Source: Bacteroidales bacterium (GTDB lineage: Bacteria; Bacteroidota; Bacteroidia; Bacteroidales; GWA2-32-17). Taken from it: a stretch of 52,259 nt of DNA. How positions within the stretch are numbered: position 1 is the first letter of the stretch; every line of letters starts with the position of its first letter. Positions 1 to 9,176 of the stretch are shown one piece after another. The notes under the pieces are model-generated. The model was not told the DNA's origin. It saw only the letters and a list, made by a program, of their open reading frames with translations, and made no database searches. The stretch spans positions 1 through 52,259 of the forward strand of contig JAOAFV010000038.1 in the NCBI GenBank assembly GCA_026416095.1, written 5' to 3'. A program made the position numbers and the translations under genes.

Positions 1-212
1 GCATTTGTTAATTTTTCTTCTGAAACATACTCTTTTTTTGAAATTCTAAATCCGTTTTCAACAAAAAATTTATAATATTCAATAGAATCGGGATATTTAG
101 TTAAATACTCCAAATATTTTTCATTACCTAATGCTTGTTTAGCTTTAAGTTCTGCCGTTTGGCTATTTAATAGTAAAGGAAAAATTAAAAAAACAATTAT
201 AAAATTTTTCAT
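1..212 (-). CDS. Secreted protein, N-terminal part only (runs off the window)
   Basis: The frame opens at ATG 210-212 on the minus strand and stays open to the window edge (70 codons). It starts MKNFIIVFLIFPLLLNSQ, a classical Sec signal peptide: a lysine, a hydrophobic core, then a likely cleavage after Ser-Gln. The mature part (TAELKAKQALGNEKYLEYL...) is charged and helical and names no family that I recognise. The C-terminus lies outside the window. I see no good -7 promoter motif just upstream. The call as an exported protein rests only on the signal peptide. Confidence 0.6.
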   Translation of the reverse strand, partial: MKNFIIVFLIFPLLLNSQTAELKAKQALGNEKYLEYLTKYPDSIEYYKFFVENGFRISKKEYVSEEKLTN

Positions 213-405
213 ATGAAATTTTTAAAGTAGACGAACACTCATTAATTAGGTTGCTTTTTTTTAACTATTTTATCATAATTTTATTCTCTTTCGTTGTTGC
301 TTTTAAAACAACTGAAATCTTTTTAAAGCAAAATATTATGTTACAAAATTGTTTCTTAAATTTATAAAAACATTTTGAATTCACATTTTATTTTTTAAAT
401 GCACT

Positions 406-1743
406 TTATAAGTCCTCTTCATTTTCTATAAACTTTATACCTAATTTCTCGAGTTTTTCCAAGATTGGTATATATAAATTGGGTGTAACAGGCACATGGA
501 TGCCTGGTTCATTAAATTCACCTTTCATAAGCATTTCTACTGCAAAAGCTGTGGGCATTCCTACTGTAATAGCCATTGCTGTGTCTTTTTCGTCTTTACC
601 AATTACAACAAGCGATGATGTTATCTTTTTCTTTTTTTTATTAAGTTCGTAAATAAAAACATGTTGCATTACTATCATGTCTTTATCTCCAGGCTCAAGT
701 TTCCATTTTTGTTCAAGTAAATTTTGTAATATTTGAGCAGGTGTGGCTTCTTTTAAATTAATAGGTTTTTTTTCGAATATACCTGTAAATTTGAGGAGAT
801 TCATTTCTTCAGAGTCCATTTTAATATTAAATAGCTTACATATTTTTTCCTCAACAGTAAGGTTTTCGTGATAAGGTAAGTACATGTTTATAAAATCGCG
901 ATATGTTAATTTTTCAAGTCCTTCGACATTATATGTATTGTCGGTCAAACCTAATTGAACAAAAATATCCCATGCACTACAATAAGGAGGCCTGCGCAAT
1001 GTGCCTCTGAACAAAGTAGGAATGCCCTCAATTCCATATAACTTTTCGTAAATAAGTGAATCGCGATTAGCGTAAACATCGAATTCGCCATAATCAAGAA
1101 CCTTTATTCTGTATGTACGTTTAAACAATTGTTGATAAGGAATATACTTAATAGATCCGTTTTCTCTATAGCGAGCAACACCTCCCTGCCCAGCAAGAAC
1201 AACGTTACGTGGATTCCATGTAAATTTATAATGCCAAGGATTATTATCGCTTTCAGGAGCAATAAGCCCGCCAGTGTTACTATAAAAAGCAAGCAATGTG
1301 CCCTCTTTATGTTTAATTTGATCTATTATTTTCATTGCCGACATATGATCGATCCCAGGATCTACACCCAATTCATTTAAAAAAATTAAACCATTACTAA
1401 TAACATCTTTCTCCATTTCTCGTAATTCTTTTGAAACATACGAAGCAGTTACCATGTGTTTCTTATGTTTAACGCAATACTTTGCAACTATTGGATGCAT
1501 AAAAGCAGGTACATATGAAATCACAATATCACTATTGGAAATATGTGTTTCGACTTCAGATTCATTATTAACATCGATGCTTATAAAAGAAAGATTTAAA
1601 GAATTAGAGAATTTACTTTTTGCTTTTTCAATATCTTTGTCGCCAACTTTAATGTTCCAGTTGTTTTCTTTTCCTCTTTCAGCAAGGTATTTAATCATAG
1701 TTGTTGCCGACATCCCCGCACCCAGAATTAATATATCTTTCAT
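406..1743 (-). CDS. Saccharopine dehydrogenase (L-glutamate-forming type)
   Basis: NAD(P)-dependent enzyme of the LYS9 type, which interconverts saccharopine with aminoadipate semialdehyde and glutamate in lysine metabolism; cytosolic. The N-terminus carries a Rossmann nucleotide-binding motif (ILILGAGMSATTMIKYLAE). The middle has a catalytic-domain run typical of the family: the stretch GGLIAPESDNNPWHYKF followed by a W-N-P-R segment. The length, 445 residues, fits bacterial LYS9-like proteins. The frame also opens six codons earlier at 1761, but MKDILILGAG at 1743 is the natural start because the dinucleotide-binding strand begins there directly. It is divergent from the TMTC-like operon. 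No other lysine-pathway gene is nearby, so pathway direction cannot be told. Other saccharopine dehydrogenase-like oxidoreductases (for example carboxynorspermidine synthase) are less likely given the LYS9-type motifs. Confidence 0.85.
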   Translation of the reverse strand: MKDILILGAGMSATTMIKYLAERGKENNWNIKVGDKDIEKAKSKFSNSLNLSFISIDVNNESEVETHISNSDIVISYVPAFMHPIVAKYCVKHKKHMVTASYVSKELREMEKDVISNGLIFLNELGVDPGIDHMSAMKIIDQIKHKEGTLLAFYSNTGGLIAPESDNNPWHYKFTWNPRNVVLAGQGGVARYRENGSIKYIPYQQLFKRTYRIKVLDYGEFDVYANRDSLIYEKLYGIEGIPTLFRGTLRRPPYCSAWDIFVQLGLTDNTYNVEGLEKLTYRDFINMYLPYHENLTVEEKICKLFNIKMDSEEMNLLKFTGIFEKKPINLKEATPAQILQNLLEQKWKLEPGDKDMIVMQHVFIYELNKKKKKITSSLVVIGKDEKDTAMAITVGMPTAFAVEMLMKGEFNEPGIHVPVTPNLYIPILEKLEKLGIKFIENEEDL

Positions 1744-1789
1744 AAATTGAAAATTTTTCAAAAATCAAAAAAAAAAAATTAAAAAAAAT

Positions 1790-1797
1790 TACATTTG
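1790..1797 (+). promoter_or_regulatory. -7 box TACATTTG for the TMTC/purB operon
   Basis: An exact match to the Bacteroidota -7 consensus TAnnTTTG, 27 bases before ATG 1825. It overlaps the TTG at 1795, which rules that TTG out as a start codon. No clear -33 TTTG is visible in the A-rich stretch upstream. Confidence 0.55.
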
Positions 1798-1824
1798 TTT
1801 TCAAGAAATAGTAAAAAAAATACA

Positions 1825-3885
1825 ATGAACAAAAAAAAATTTAACAAGAATAGTATTAAACATAAATCCCTAACTCTACAAAATGAACATTCCAAACCAA
1901 ACTTCATTCCATATTTAGTAATCTTAATATGTTCTTTTATATTATATGGTAACACTATTTTCAATGATTATGCATTAGACGATGCTATTGTTATCACTCA
2001 AAACATTTACACACAAAAAGGCTTAAAAGGAATACCTGAAATTTTATCGAACGAATTTTTCACAGGTTTTTTCAAAGTAAGAAAAGATCTTGTAACAGGT
2101 GGACGTTACAGACCTTTTTCGATGATAACTTTTGCCATTGAATACGAATTTTTTGGAAAAAATCCTCACATTAGTCATTTTATTAATGTTTTATTATTTG
2201 CTATTCTATGTATTTTCATTTACAAAACAATGGAAAAACTCCTGTATCGTTATAATTATCAAAAAAAGTGGTATTGGAGCATGTCTTTTATAACCACAAT
2301 AATATATCTTGCTCATCCAATTCATACCGAAGCAGTGGCAAATATTAAAGGAAGAGATGAAATTCTGTCGATGCTCGGATCGATGATGTCATTTTATTAC
2401 TTAATTAGGTTTACAGAAAATAAAAATAACAAATATTTGATTTATATATTCTTATCATACATAATGGCAATGTTTTCTAAAGAAATAGCAATAACCTTTT
2501 TTGCAACAATACCACTTGGCATGTGGTTCTTTTTAAAAGAGCGATTGAAACTTACAATAAAGCCTTTTATGACAATGGCAGCTGCAGCAATAATTTATTT
2601 TATAGCTCGACACGAAGTATTATCGGCTCCAAGTATAAAAACTATGCCTGAATTACTTAACGATTCATTTCTGGAAATGAACACATCTCAAAAATATGCA
2701 ACTATAACTTATACTTTAGGATTGTACATAAAACTCTTATTTATTCCACACCCTCTTACTTACGATTATTATCCGTATCACATACCAATAATGGAGTGGT
2801 CGAACTGGCAAGTAATTATATCTCTTTTGACTATATTATTCCTCGGCTTCATTTCTATTATTAAATTTAAACAACAAAATATACTTTCTTATGGTATTTT
2901 ATTTTATGCTATTTCTTTAGCTCCAGTTTCAAACATATTTTTCCCAGTTGGTACTTTTATGAACGAAAGATTTGTATTCGTTGCTTCGCTTGGTTTTTGC
3001 ATGATTATGGCATATTTTTTTTCTGAATATTTACCTTTAAAAGTTAATAAGAAGATTATTATTGCTTTATTTTCTATTTTAATTTTACTTTATAGTATTA
3101 AGACTTTCACACGTAATTTTGATTGGAAAAACGATTTTACCTTATTCACTCACGATGTAAAAATATCTGTTAACGGCGCAAAAAGTAATTGTTCGGCTGG
3201 TGGTAAACTTCTTGAAGAAGCCCAAAAACCCGAAAATGCTGCTAAACGCGAGGAGTATTTAAAACTCTCTTTAAAATATCTTAATCATGCGCTGAAAATT
3301 TATCCTCGCTATATTGATGCACTTTTATTGTTGGGTAATGCATACTTTGAATATAACAAAAATTACGATTCTACTATATGGGCTTATTTACAAATCTTAA
3401 AGATTAATCCGGAATATGATCTTGTATATTCTAATCTTGATATAATTTTCAGAAATCTTGATAGTGTCGATTATAAAATAAAAGTCTACGAAGAAATATT
3501 CAAAATAAATCCTAATAGGTTTGAGGTTAATTACCAGCTTGGAAATTTATATGGAAGATATAAAAACGATTTAAAGAAGGCAAAGTACTTTTTGCATAGA
3601 GCCGAAAAAATAAAACCTAACGATCCATCAGTACTGAAGGATCTTGGTGTGGCATATGGCTTTTCGCAACAATTTGATTCTTCGCTTATGTATTTACTAA
3701 AGTCTCTTCAATATGAAGATAAAGATCCTCAAACATACATGAACATTGCTGTTACCTATATAAATTTAAAAGATATTGCTAATGCTATCAAATATTACAA
3801 TATAGCTGTAAGTAAAGACCCAAAAATTAAATCTGAATACTTCGAAAGCTTAAAAATGAACTATGAAAAAAAACTTAAAAAATAA
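1825..3885 (+). CDS. TMTC-like membrane glycosyltransferase with TPR domain, copy 1
   Basis: Multi-pass membrane protein (about ten hydrophobic segments, to about residue 420) followed by about six tetratricopeptide repeats (about residues 440-680). The membrane half resembles the TMTC/DUF1736 family of GT-C-fold proteins. It has an acidic first-loop motif NDYALDD near residue 50, the conserved HPIHTEAVANIKGRDEI, and a DUF1736-like segment with LLFIPHPLTYDYYPYHIP. Human TMTC1-4 are O-mannosyltransferases; a sugar-transfer role here is inferred from family only, and acceptor and donor are unknown. ATG 1825 is chosen over TTG 1795, which lies in the -7 box. It is first of three tandem paralogues, and its 3' end overlaps the next gene by 23 bases, so they are co-transcribed and probably translationally coupled. 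Confidence 0.8.
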   Translation: MNKKKFNKNSIKHKSLTLQNEHSKPNFIPYLVILICSFILYGNTIFNDYALDDAIVITQNIYTQKGLKGIPEILSNEFFTGFFKVRKDLVTGGRYRPFSMITFAIEYEFFGKNPHISHFINVLLFAILCIFIYKTMEKLLYRYNYQKKWYWSMSFITTIIYLAHPIHTEAVANIKGRDEILSMLGSMMSFYYLIRFTENKNNKYLIYIFLSYIMAMFSKEIAITFFATIPLGMWFFLKERLKLTIKPFMTMAAAAIIYFIARHEVLSAPSIKTMPELLNDSFLEMNTSQKYATITYTLGLYIKLLFIPHPLTYDYYPYHIPIMEWSNWQVIISLLTILFLGFISIIKFKQQNILSYGILFYAISLAPVSNIFFPVGTFMNERFVFVASLGFCMIMAYFFSEYLPLKVNKKIIIALFSILILLYSIKTFTRNFDWKNDFTLFTHDVKISVNGAKSNCSAGGKLLEEAQKPENAAKREEYLKLSLKYLNHALKIYPRYIDALLLLGNAYFEYNKNYDSTIWAYLQILKINPEYDLVYSNLDIIFRNLDSVDYKIKVYEEIFKINPNRFEVNYQLGNLYGRYKNDLKKAKYFLHRAEKIKPNDPSVLKDLGVAYGFSQQFDSSLMYLLKSLQYEDKDPQTYMNIAVTYINLKDIANAIKYYNIAVSKDPKIKSEYFESLKMNYEKKLKK

Positions 3886-5869
3886 ACCTAATAACAAATT
3901 AGCAATACCTTTAATAGTCTTAGTTACATTCTTATATTACTTTAACACTATTTTCAACAAGTATGCGTTGGACGACATAGTAGTAATAACAAAAAACAAA
4001 TTTACACAAAATGGAATAAAAGGTATTTATGATATTTTAACTAACGACATGTTTACAGGTTATTATGGTAAGAAACAAGACCTTGTAAGTGGTAATCGTT
4101 ATCGCCCTCTACCTATGATAACATTTGCTATCGAAAAAGAATTATTTAATAACAATCCTCATATTAGCCATTTTTTTAATGTTCTTTTATTTGCAGTACT
4201 TAATGTTTTATTATTCATTGTTCTAAATAACCTTTTTGAATCACTTAATCAAAATAATGTTTGGTACCTTTCATTTCCGTTTATTGCTACAATTCTATTT
4301 GTTTCTCATCCTATACATACCGAAGCAATTGCTAACATTAAAGGAAGAGATGAAATTTTATCTCTTCTATTTTCATTAATTACATTCCATTATTCTTTAA
4401 AGTATACTACTTGTCAAAAGAAAAAGTTTCTATTTATTGTTTTTTTATCTTTTATATTTGCAATGTTTTCTAAGGAAATTTCTGCTGTATTTTTATTGTT
4501 AATTCCATTATCGTTATGGTTTTTTAGAGAGATTGAAATAAAAAAAATAATAAAAATTTTTTTTGTCTTGCTCATGCCTTTTATAATTTACTTAACTATT
4601 AGGGCAATTGTTTTATCGGCACCTTCTGAACATGTTGGTTATAGCAGCTTAATTAATAATTCCTTTTTAGAAATGAATCTTCTACAAAAGTATTCGACAA
4701 TATTTTATGTCATTGCATTATACATTAAACTTCTTTTTATTCCTTATCCACTAACTTCCGACTATTATCCATATCACGTTCCAATAGTAGAACCTTATCA
4801 TTTAAGGTTTATTGTTTCTTTTATCTTAATTTGCTTTCTTTTTTATATAACTTTAAAACATTTTAAAAAGAAAAGTGTTTATTCTTTTTCTATAATTTTT
4901 TTCTTTGTGGCTATTTTTCCTGTATCAAACATTCTATTTCCAATAGGCACATTTATGAGTGAACGCTTTTTATTTATACCCTCTATAGCATTTTGCATTA
5001 CAATAGGAAATTTTTATTCTAATTATTTACTGAATAAAATTAAAAATCAGGGAATACCAAAAATTTTAATTTGTTTATTACTCATTATCTATCTTATTAT
5101 CACTTTGAAACGTAATGAAGAATGGCACGACAATTTCACATTATTTTCAAAAGACATAAAAACTTCAAAAAATAGTGCTTGGGGCAATTTAGTATATGGT
5201 TCAGTATTACTGGAAAAAGCCGAGGAAGCTTATAAGAGTAAAGACTCTTTAACTGCTAAAAAATACCTTGAACAATGTTTTCCTTACTTGTACAAAGCTT
5301 TAAAAATATATCCCGATTATCTTGAGGCTTACTTACATCTTGGTGCTGCTTATTATTATTACAATAAAAATTACGATTCAATTATTTGGGCATATACTAA
5401 TGTTGTACGTATCGATAAAAATTACGATTTAGCTTATTGGAATTTTGAAATTGTGTTTAAAAATTATAACGATTACAATAAAATGATTAAAACATATGAA
5501 AAATTATTCCAGTATAATCCTCACCGATTTGAGGTGAATTACATGTTAGGCTTTCTGTATGGAAAATATAAAAACGATCTTGAAAAATCGCTTTATTACC
5601 TTAACAGGGCATATAGAATAAAAAATAACGATAAGCAATTATTAAAAGACTTAGGAGTTGCTTACGGATTAAAAGCAAAATTCGATTCATCATTGTTCTT
5701 TTTTAGAAAATCTATAGTTGCCGACTCTAACGATGCTCAATCATATTTAAATATGGCAATAACTTTCTACAACATTAATTACTTCGACAGTGCTTTATTT
5801 TATTACAAAAAAGCTAAACAAAAAAATGCTTCGTTACATGTAGAGAATTTTGAAAAACTGTTACAATAA
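3863..5869 (+). CDS. TMTC-like membrane glycosyltransferase with TPR domain, copy 2
   Basis: Paralogue of its neighbours, with the same order of parts: acidic motif NKYALDD near the N-terminus, HPIHTEAIANIKGRDEI between membrane helices, LLFIPYPLTSDYYPYHVP in the DUF1736-like part, then TPRs in the last 230 residues. Repeats such as NNDKQLLKDLGVAYGL closely match the same site in copies 1 and 3. The start ATG (MKKNLKNKPNNK) overlaps the 3' end of copy 1 by 23 bases, and copy 3 begins two bases after this stop. All catalytic-looking acidic and histidine positions are kept, so this is not a pseudogene. Function as a GT-C glycosyltransferase is inferred from the TMTC family. Confidence 0.8.
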   Translation: MKKNLKNKPNNKLAIPLIVLVTFLYYFNTIFNKYALDDIVVITKNKFTQNGIKGIYDILTNDMFTGYYGKKQDLVSGNRYRPLPMITFAIEKELFNNNPHISHFFNVLLFAVLNVLLFIVLNNLFESLNQNNVWYLSFPFIATILFVSHPIHTEAIANIKGRDEILSLLFSLITFHYSLKYTTCQKKKFLFIVFLSFIFAMFSKEISAVFLLLIPLSLWFFREIEIKKIIKIFFVLLMPFIIYLTIRAIVLSAPSEHVGYSSLINNSFLEMNLLQKYSTIFYVIALYIKLLFIPYPLTSDYYPYHVPIVEPYHLRFIVSFILICFLFYITLKHFKKKSVYSFSIIFFFVAIFPVSNILFPIGTFMSERFLFIPSIAFCITIGNFYSNYLLNKIKNQGIPKILICLLLIIYLIITLKRNEEWHDNFTLFSKDIKTSKNSAWGNLVYGSVLLEKAEEAYKSKDSLTAKKYLEQCFPYLYKALKIYPDYLEAYLHLGAAYYYYNKNYDSIIWAYTNVVRIDKNYDLAYWNFEIVFKNYNDYNKMIKTYEKLFQYNPHRFEVNYMLGFLYGKYKNDLEKSLYYLNRAYRIKNNDKQLLKDLGVAYGLKAKFDSSLFFFRKSIVADSNDAQSYLNMAITFYNINYFDSALFYYKKAKQKNASLHVENFEKLLQ

Positions 5870-5871
5870 TA

Positions 5872-7836
5872 ATGAGTTTTAAACTTTTAAATAAAAATTT
5901 TATTCTTATTGTTATTCTTTCGTTTATTTTTTATGGTAATACAATTTTAAATAATTATGCAGTCGACGATATTGTTGTTATAACAAAAAATTCATATACT
6001 CAACAAGGTATAAAAGGGATACCTAAAATACTCACAAACAGCATGTTTGCTGGCTTTTATGGCGAAAAAAAAGATTTTCTAATAGGTGGGCGTTACCGTC
6101 CGTTTTCGCAAATTACTTTTGCCATAGAACACGAAATATTTGGAAATAATCCTCATGTAAATCATTTTTTTAATGTATTTTATTTTGCCATTTTAAATGT
6201 TGTTTTATTTATACTTTTGTCAAAGTTTAGCAATCACAATGTTAGTTGGTATAAGTCGGTACCTTTAATTGCTACATTGTTATATATTGCTCATCCTATT
6301 CATACCGAAGTTGTAGCAAATATTAAAGGTCGAGATGAAATTTTTGCCCTACTTTTTTCATTGCTTACAATGTTATTTTTTCTTAAAAGTATTAAAACAT
6401 CAAAAGCTACTTATAACTTTTTGGTATTCGTTTTCTTTTTAATTGCACTATTGTCCAAAGAAATTTCTTTAGTATTCCTATTTATTATTCCTTTTAGTAT
6501 TATTTATTTCGATTTAGGTAACACTAAAACAGTTCTTAAAAAAATTACTCCTTTGTTAGGGGCTACTATTATCTATTTAATACTGCGACATATAGCTTTA
6601 TCGGACATAAAAAAATTAGAAGGTTATGTTAGCGATTCTTTCATAGAAATGGACGTTTATCAAAAATATTTTACAATTATTTATATAATCTTTTTGTATT
6701 TAAAATTACTATTTGTTCCACATCCATTAACTGTGGATTATTATCCTAACAATATTACTCCTGTTAATTATCATGAATTCAGATTTATAATTTCTTTATT
6801 TACAATATTATCAGTTTTTATTATAGCACTAATTTCTTTTAAAAAAAATAAAATTGTGTTTTTTTCTATTGTGTTGTTTTTTGCTTTCATTATTCCAGTA
6901 TCAAACATTTTTTTCCCAATAGGAAGTTTTATGAACGAAAGATTTCTGTTTGTTCCATCAGTTGGTTTTTGCCTTACTATGGCACATTTTTATGTCAATT
7001 ATTTTTATAATAAAATTAAACATATTTTTGCGAACAGTTTGTTGATAGCTATTATTATCGTATACTTTATAATTACCATTACTCGAAACTTTCAATGGAA
7101 AGATAATTATACTCTACTTTCGCACGACATAAAAGTTTCACCAAATAGTGCGTGGGGAAATTATTCTTTTGGGTATACCTTATTAGAGAAAGCCGAGAAA
7201 TTAAGCGATTCTCTCATTAGAGCTCAATTGTTACAAAAGTCAATTTATCATCTGAAAAAAGCAACAGAAATATCTCCTACTTCAATAGAATCGTATTTTA
7301 TGTTAGCAGGAGCTTATTATTATTACAATAAAAATTTTGATTCCATTGTTTGGGCCTACAAAAAAATTTTACTTATTGATAACAACAACAACGACGTATA
7401 TAAAAACTTAGAAGCTATGCTTGCTTCGTGTAAAAATACTGATTTTATTTTAAAAACTTATCAAGACCTCTTTAACATAAACCCAAATAGATTTGAAGTC
7501 AATCACATGCTTGGATTTTTGTATGGCAAATATAAAAACGACATAAATAAATCGTTGTTCTTTCTTAACAGAGCATACAAACTTAAAAATAACGATATAC
7601 AAGTACTTAAAGACTTAGGAGTTGCTTATGCTATTGCTGGTAATTACGATTCTTCTTTGTATTTTTTATTTAAGGCATTAAATGCCGATACAAACGATGC
7701 TCAGTTGTATCTTAATATTGCTGTTACATATTACCATAAGAAAAGTTATGATTTAGCTTTAAAATATTATAACTTTGCAAAGAAAAAAAATAGTAAAATT
7801 TTTCTCGAAAATTTTGAAAAACTTTTTATTAAATGA
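5872..7836 (+). CDS. TMTC-like membrane glycosyltransferase with TPR domain, copy 3
   Basis: Third tandem paralogue, 654 residues. It keeps the family motifs with small changes: NNYAVDD in the first loop, HPIHTEVVANIKGRDEI, and LLFVPHPLTVDYYPNNI in the DUF1736-like part. C-terminal TPRs end in a run close to that of copy 2. The first 30 residues are a single hydrophobic anchor with little cytoplasmic lead. The last codons overlap the start of purB (ATGA), so the adenylosuccinate lyase gene is translationally coupled to this glycosyltransferase-like gene. Copies 2 and 3 look closer to each other than to copy 1 in the TPR part. Substrate unknown. Confidence 0.8.
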   Translation: MSFKLLNKNFILIVILSFIFYGNTILNNYAVDDIVVITKNSYTQQGIKGIPKILTNSMFAGFYGEKKDFLIGGRYRPFSQITFAIEHEIFGNNPHVNHFFNVFYFAILNVVLFILLSKFSNHNVSWYKSVPLIATLLYIAHPIHTEVVANIKGRDEIFALLFSLLTMLFFLKSIKTSKATYNFLVFVFFLIALLSKEISLVFLFIIPFSIIYFDLGNTKTVLKKITPLLGATIIYLILRHIALSDIKKLEGYVSDSFIEMDVYQKYFTIIYIIFLYLKLLFVPHPLTVDYYPNNITPVNYHEFRFIISLFTILSVFIIALISFKKNKIVFFSIVLFFAFIIPVSNIFFPIGSFMNERFLFVPSVGFCLTMAHFYVNYFYNKIKHIFANSLLIAIIIVYFIITITRNFQWKDNYTLLSHDIKVSPNSAWGNYSFGYTLLEKAEKLSDSLIRAQLLQKSIYHLKKATEISPTSIESYFMLAGAYYYYNKNFDSIVWAYKKILLIDNNNNDVYKNLEAMLASCKNTDFILKTYQDLFNINPNRFEVNHMLGFLYGKYKNDINKSLFFLNRAYKLKNNDIQVLKDLGVAYAIAGNYDSSLYFLFKALNADTNDAQLYLNIAVTYYHKKSYDLALKYYNFAKKKNSKIFLENFEKLFIK

Positions 7837-9176
7837 AATTAAACGAACTTACCGCTATATCTACCATAGATGGTAGGTATAGAGATAAACTAAAAGAATT
7901 AAGCCAATATTTTAGTGAGTTTGCGTTAATCAAAAAAAGATTGTATGTCGAAGTATTATACATTATTGAACTAAGCAAATTAAATTTAAAAGGTTTTGAA
8001 AATTTACCTCAAAACTTTAATGAAGATGTTTATAATATATTTTTGAAATTTAATATCACCGAAGCAAAAAAAATAAAAGAAATCGAAAAAAAAACAAATC
8101 ACGATGTAAAATCTATTGAATACTACATACGAGAAAAATTTGATCAACTCAAACTAGATAAATATAAAGAATATATACACTTTGGCTTAACATCACAAGA
8201 TATTAATAATACTGCTATACCATTACTTTTAAAAGAGTTTATAGAAAAAATATATAAAAAACTATTAAAAGACCTATTAATTGCTTTTGAAAAAATATCG
8301 GAAGAAACAAAAGATATTACAATGCTATCACATACACATGGTCAACCAGCCTCTCCCACAAAAATGGGGAAAGAAATAGAAGTATTCATTGAACGACTTC
8401 AAAATCAAATAGTTTTATTAAATCAAGTACCTATTTGTGCTAAATTTGGCGGAGCTATAGGTAATTTTAATGCCCATTATGCTGCTTACCCCGAAATAGA
8501 TTGGCATAAGTTTGCTGATTATTTTGTTGAAACTATTCTTGGACTAAAACGATACAAAAAAACTACTCAAATTGAACATTACGATAATCTAGCTGCTCTT
8601 TTCGATAATATTCGCAGAATAAACGTTATTCTTATCGATTTTTGTCGCGATATGTGGCTATACATTTCTATGGACTATTTTAAACAAAAAGCCATCAAAA
8701 ATGAAGTAGGTTCATCTACAATGCCTCATAAAATAAATCCTATTGATTTTGAAAACGCTGAAGGCAATTTGATGTATGCAAATGCCATTTTAGATTTTCT
8801 TTCAAACAAATTACCAATTTCAAGGCTTCAGCGCGATTTAACCGATTCTACTGTTATTCGTAACATTGGTATACCCCTGGCACATTCTATACTCGCTTAT
8901 AAAAATATTATAAAAGGTATATCTAAACTTCAAATAAATCGTAATAAAATAATAGAAGATTTAAAAAATAATTGGGTTGTTGTTACTGAAGCAATTCAAA
9001 CAATTTTAAGACGCGAAAATTACCCTAATGCTTACGAAGAACTAAAATTACTTTCACGTAAATCTGAGAAGATAACAAAAAAAGATATTCTTAGGTTTAT
9101 TAATAAACTAAAAGTTAATAAAAAAGTAAAAAACGAATTAAAAAAAATAACACCTTTCAACTATACGGGAAAGTAA
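7833..9176 (+). CDS. purB: Adenylosuccinate lyase
   Basis: Cytosolic homotetrameric lyase of purine synthesis: it releases fumarate from SAICAR and from adenylosuccinate. The fumarase/aspartase superfamily signature GSSTMPHKINPIDFENAEGN is complete, including the mobile-loop serine. The first conserved region, HFGLTSQDINNTAIPLL, and the second, SHTHGQPASPTKMGKE, are also present. The length of 447 residues is normal. The start ATG overlaps the stop of TMTC-like copy 3 as ATGA, and its own stop overlaps the start of the ABC exporter as TAATG, so it sits in the middle of a coupled envelope-gene operon rather than with other purine genes. No loss of key residues was seen. Confidence 0.95.
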   Translation: MKLNELTAISTIDGRYRDKLKELSQYFSEFALIKKRLYVEVLYIIELSKLNLKGFENLPQNFNEDVYNIFLKFNITEAKKIKEIEKKTNHDVKSIEYYIREKFDQLKLDKYKEYIHFGLTSQDINNTAIPLLLKEFIEKIYKKLLKDLLIAFEKISEETKDITMLSHTHGQPASPTKMGKEIEVFIERLQNQIVLLNQVPICAKFGGAIGNFNAHYAAYPEIDWHKFADYFVETILGLKRYKKTTQIEHYDNLAALFDNIRRINVILIDFCRDMWLYISMDYFKQKAIKNEVGSSTMPHKINPIDFENAEGNLMYANAILDFLSNKLPISRLQRDLTDSTVIRNIGIPLAHSILAYKNIIKGISKLQINRNKIIEDLKNNWVVVTEAIQTILRRENYPNAYEELKLLSRKSEKITKKDILRFINKLKVNKKVKNELKKITPFNYTGK

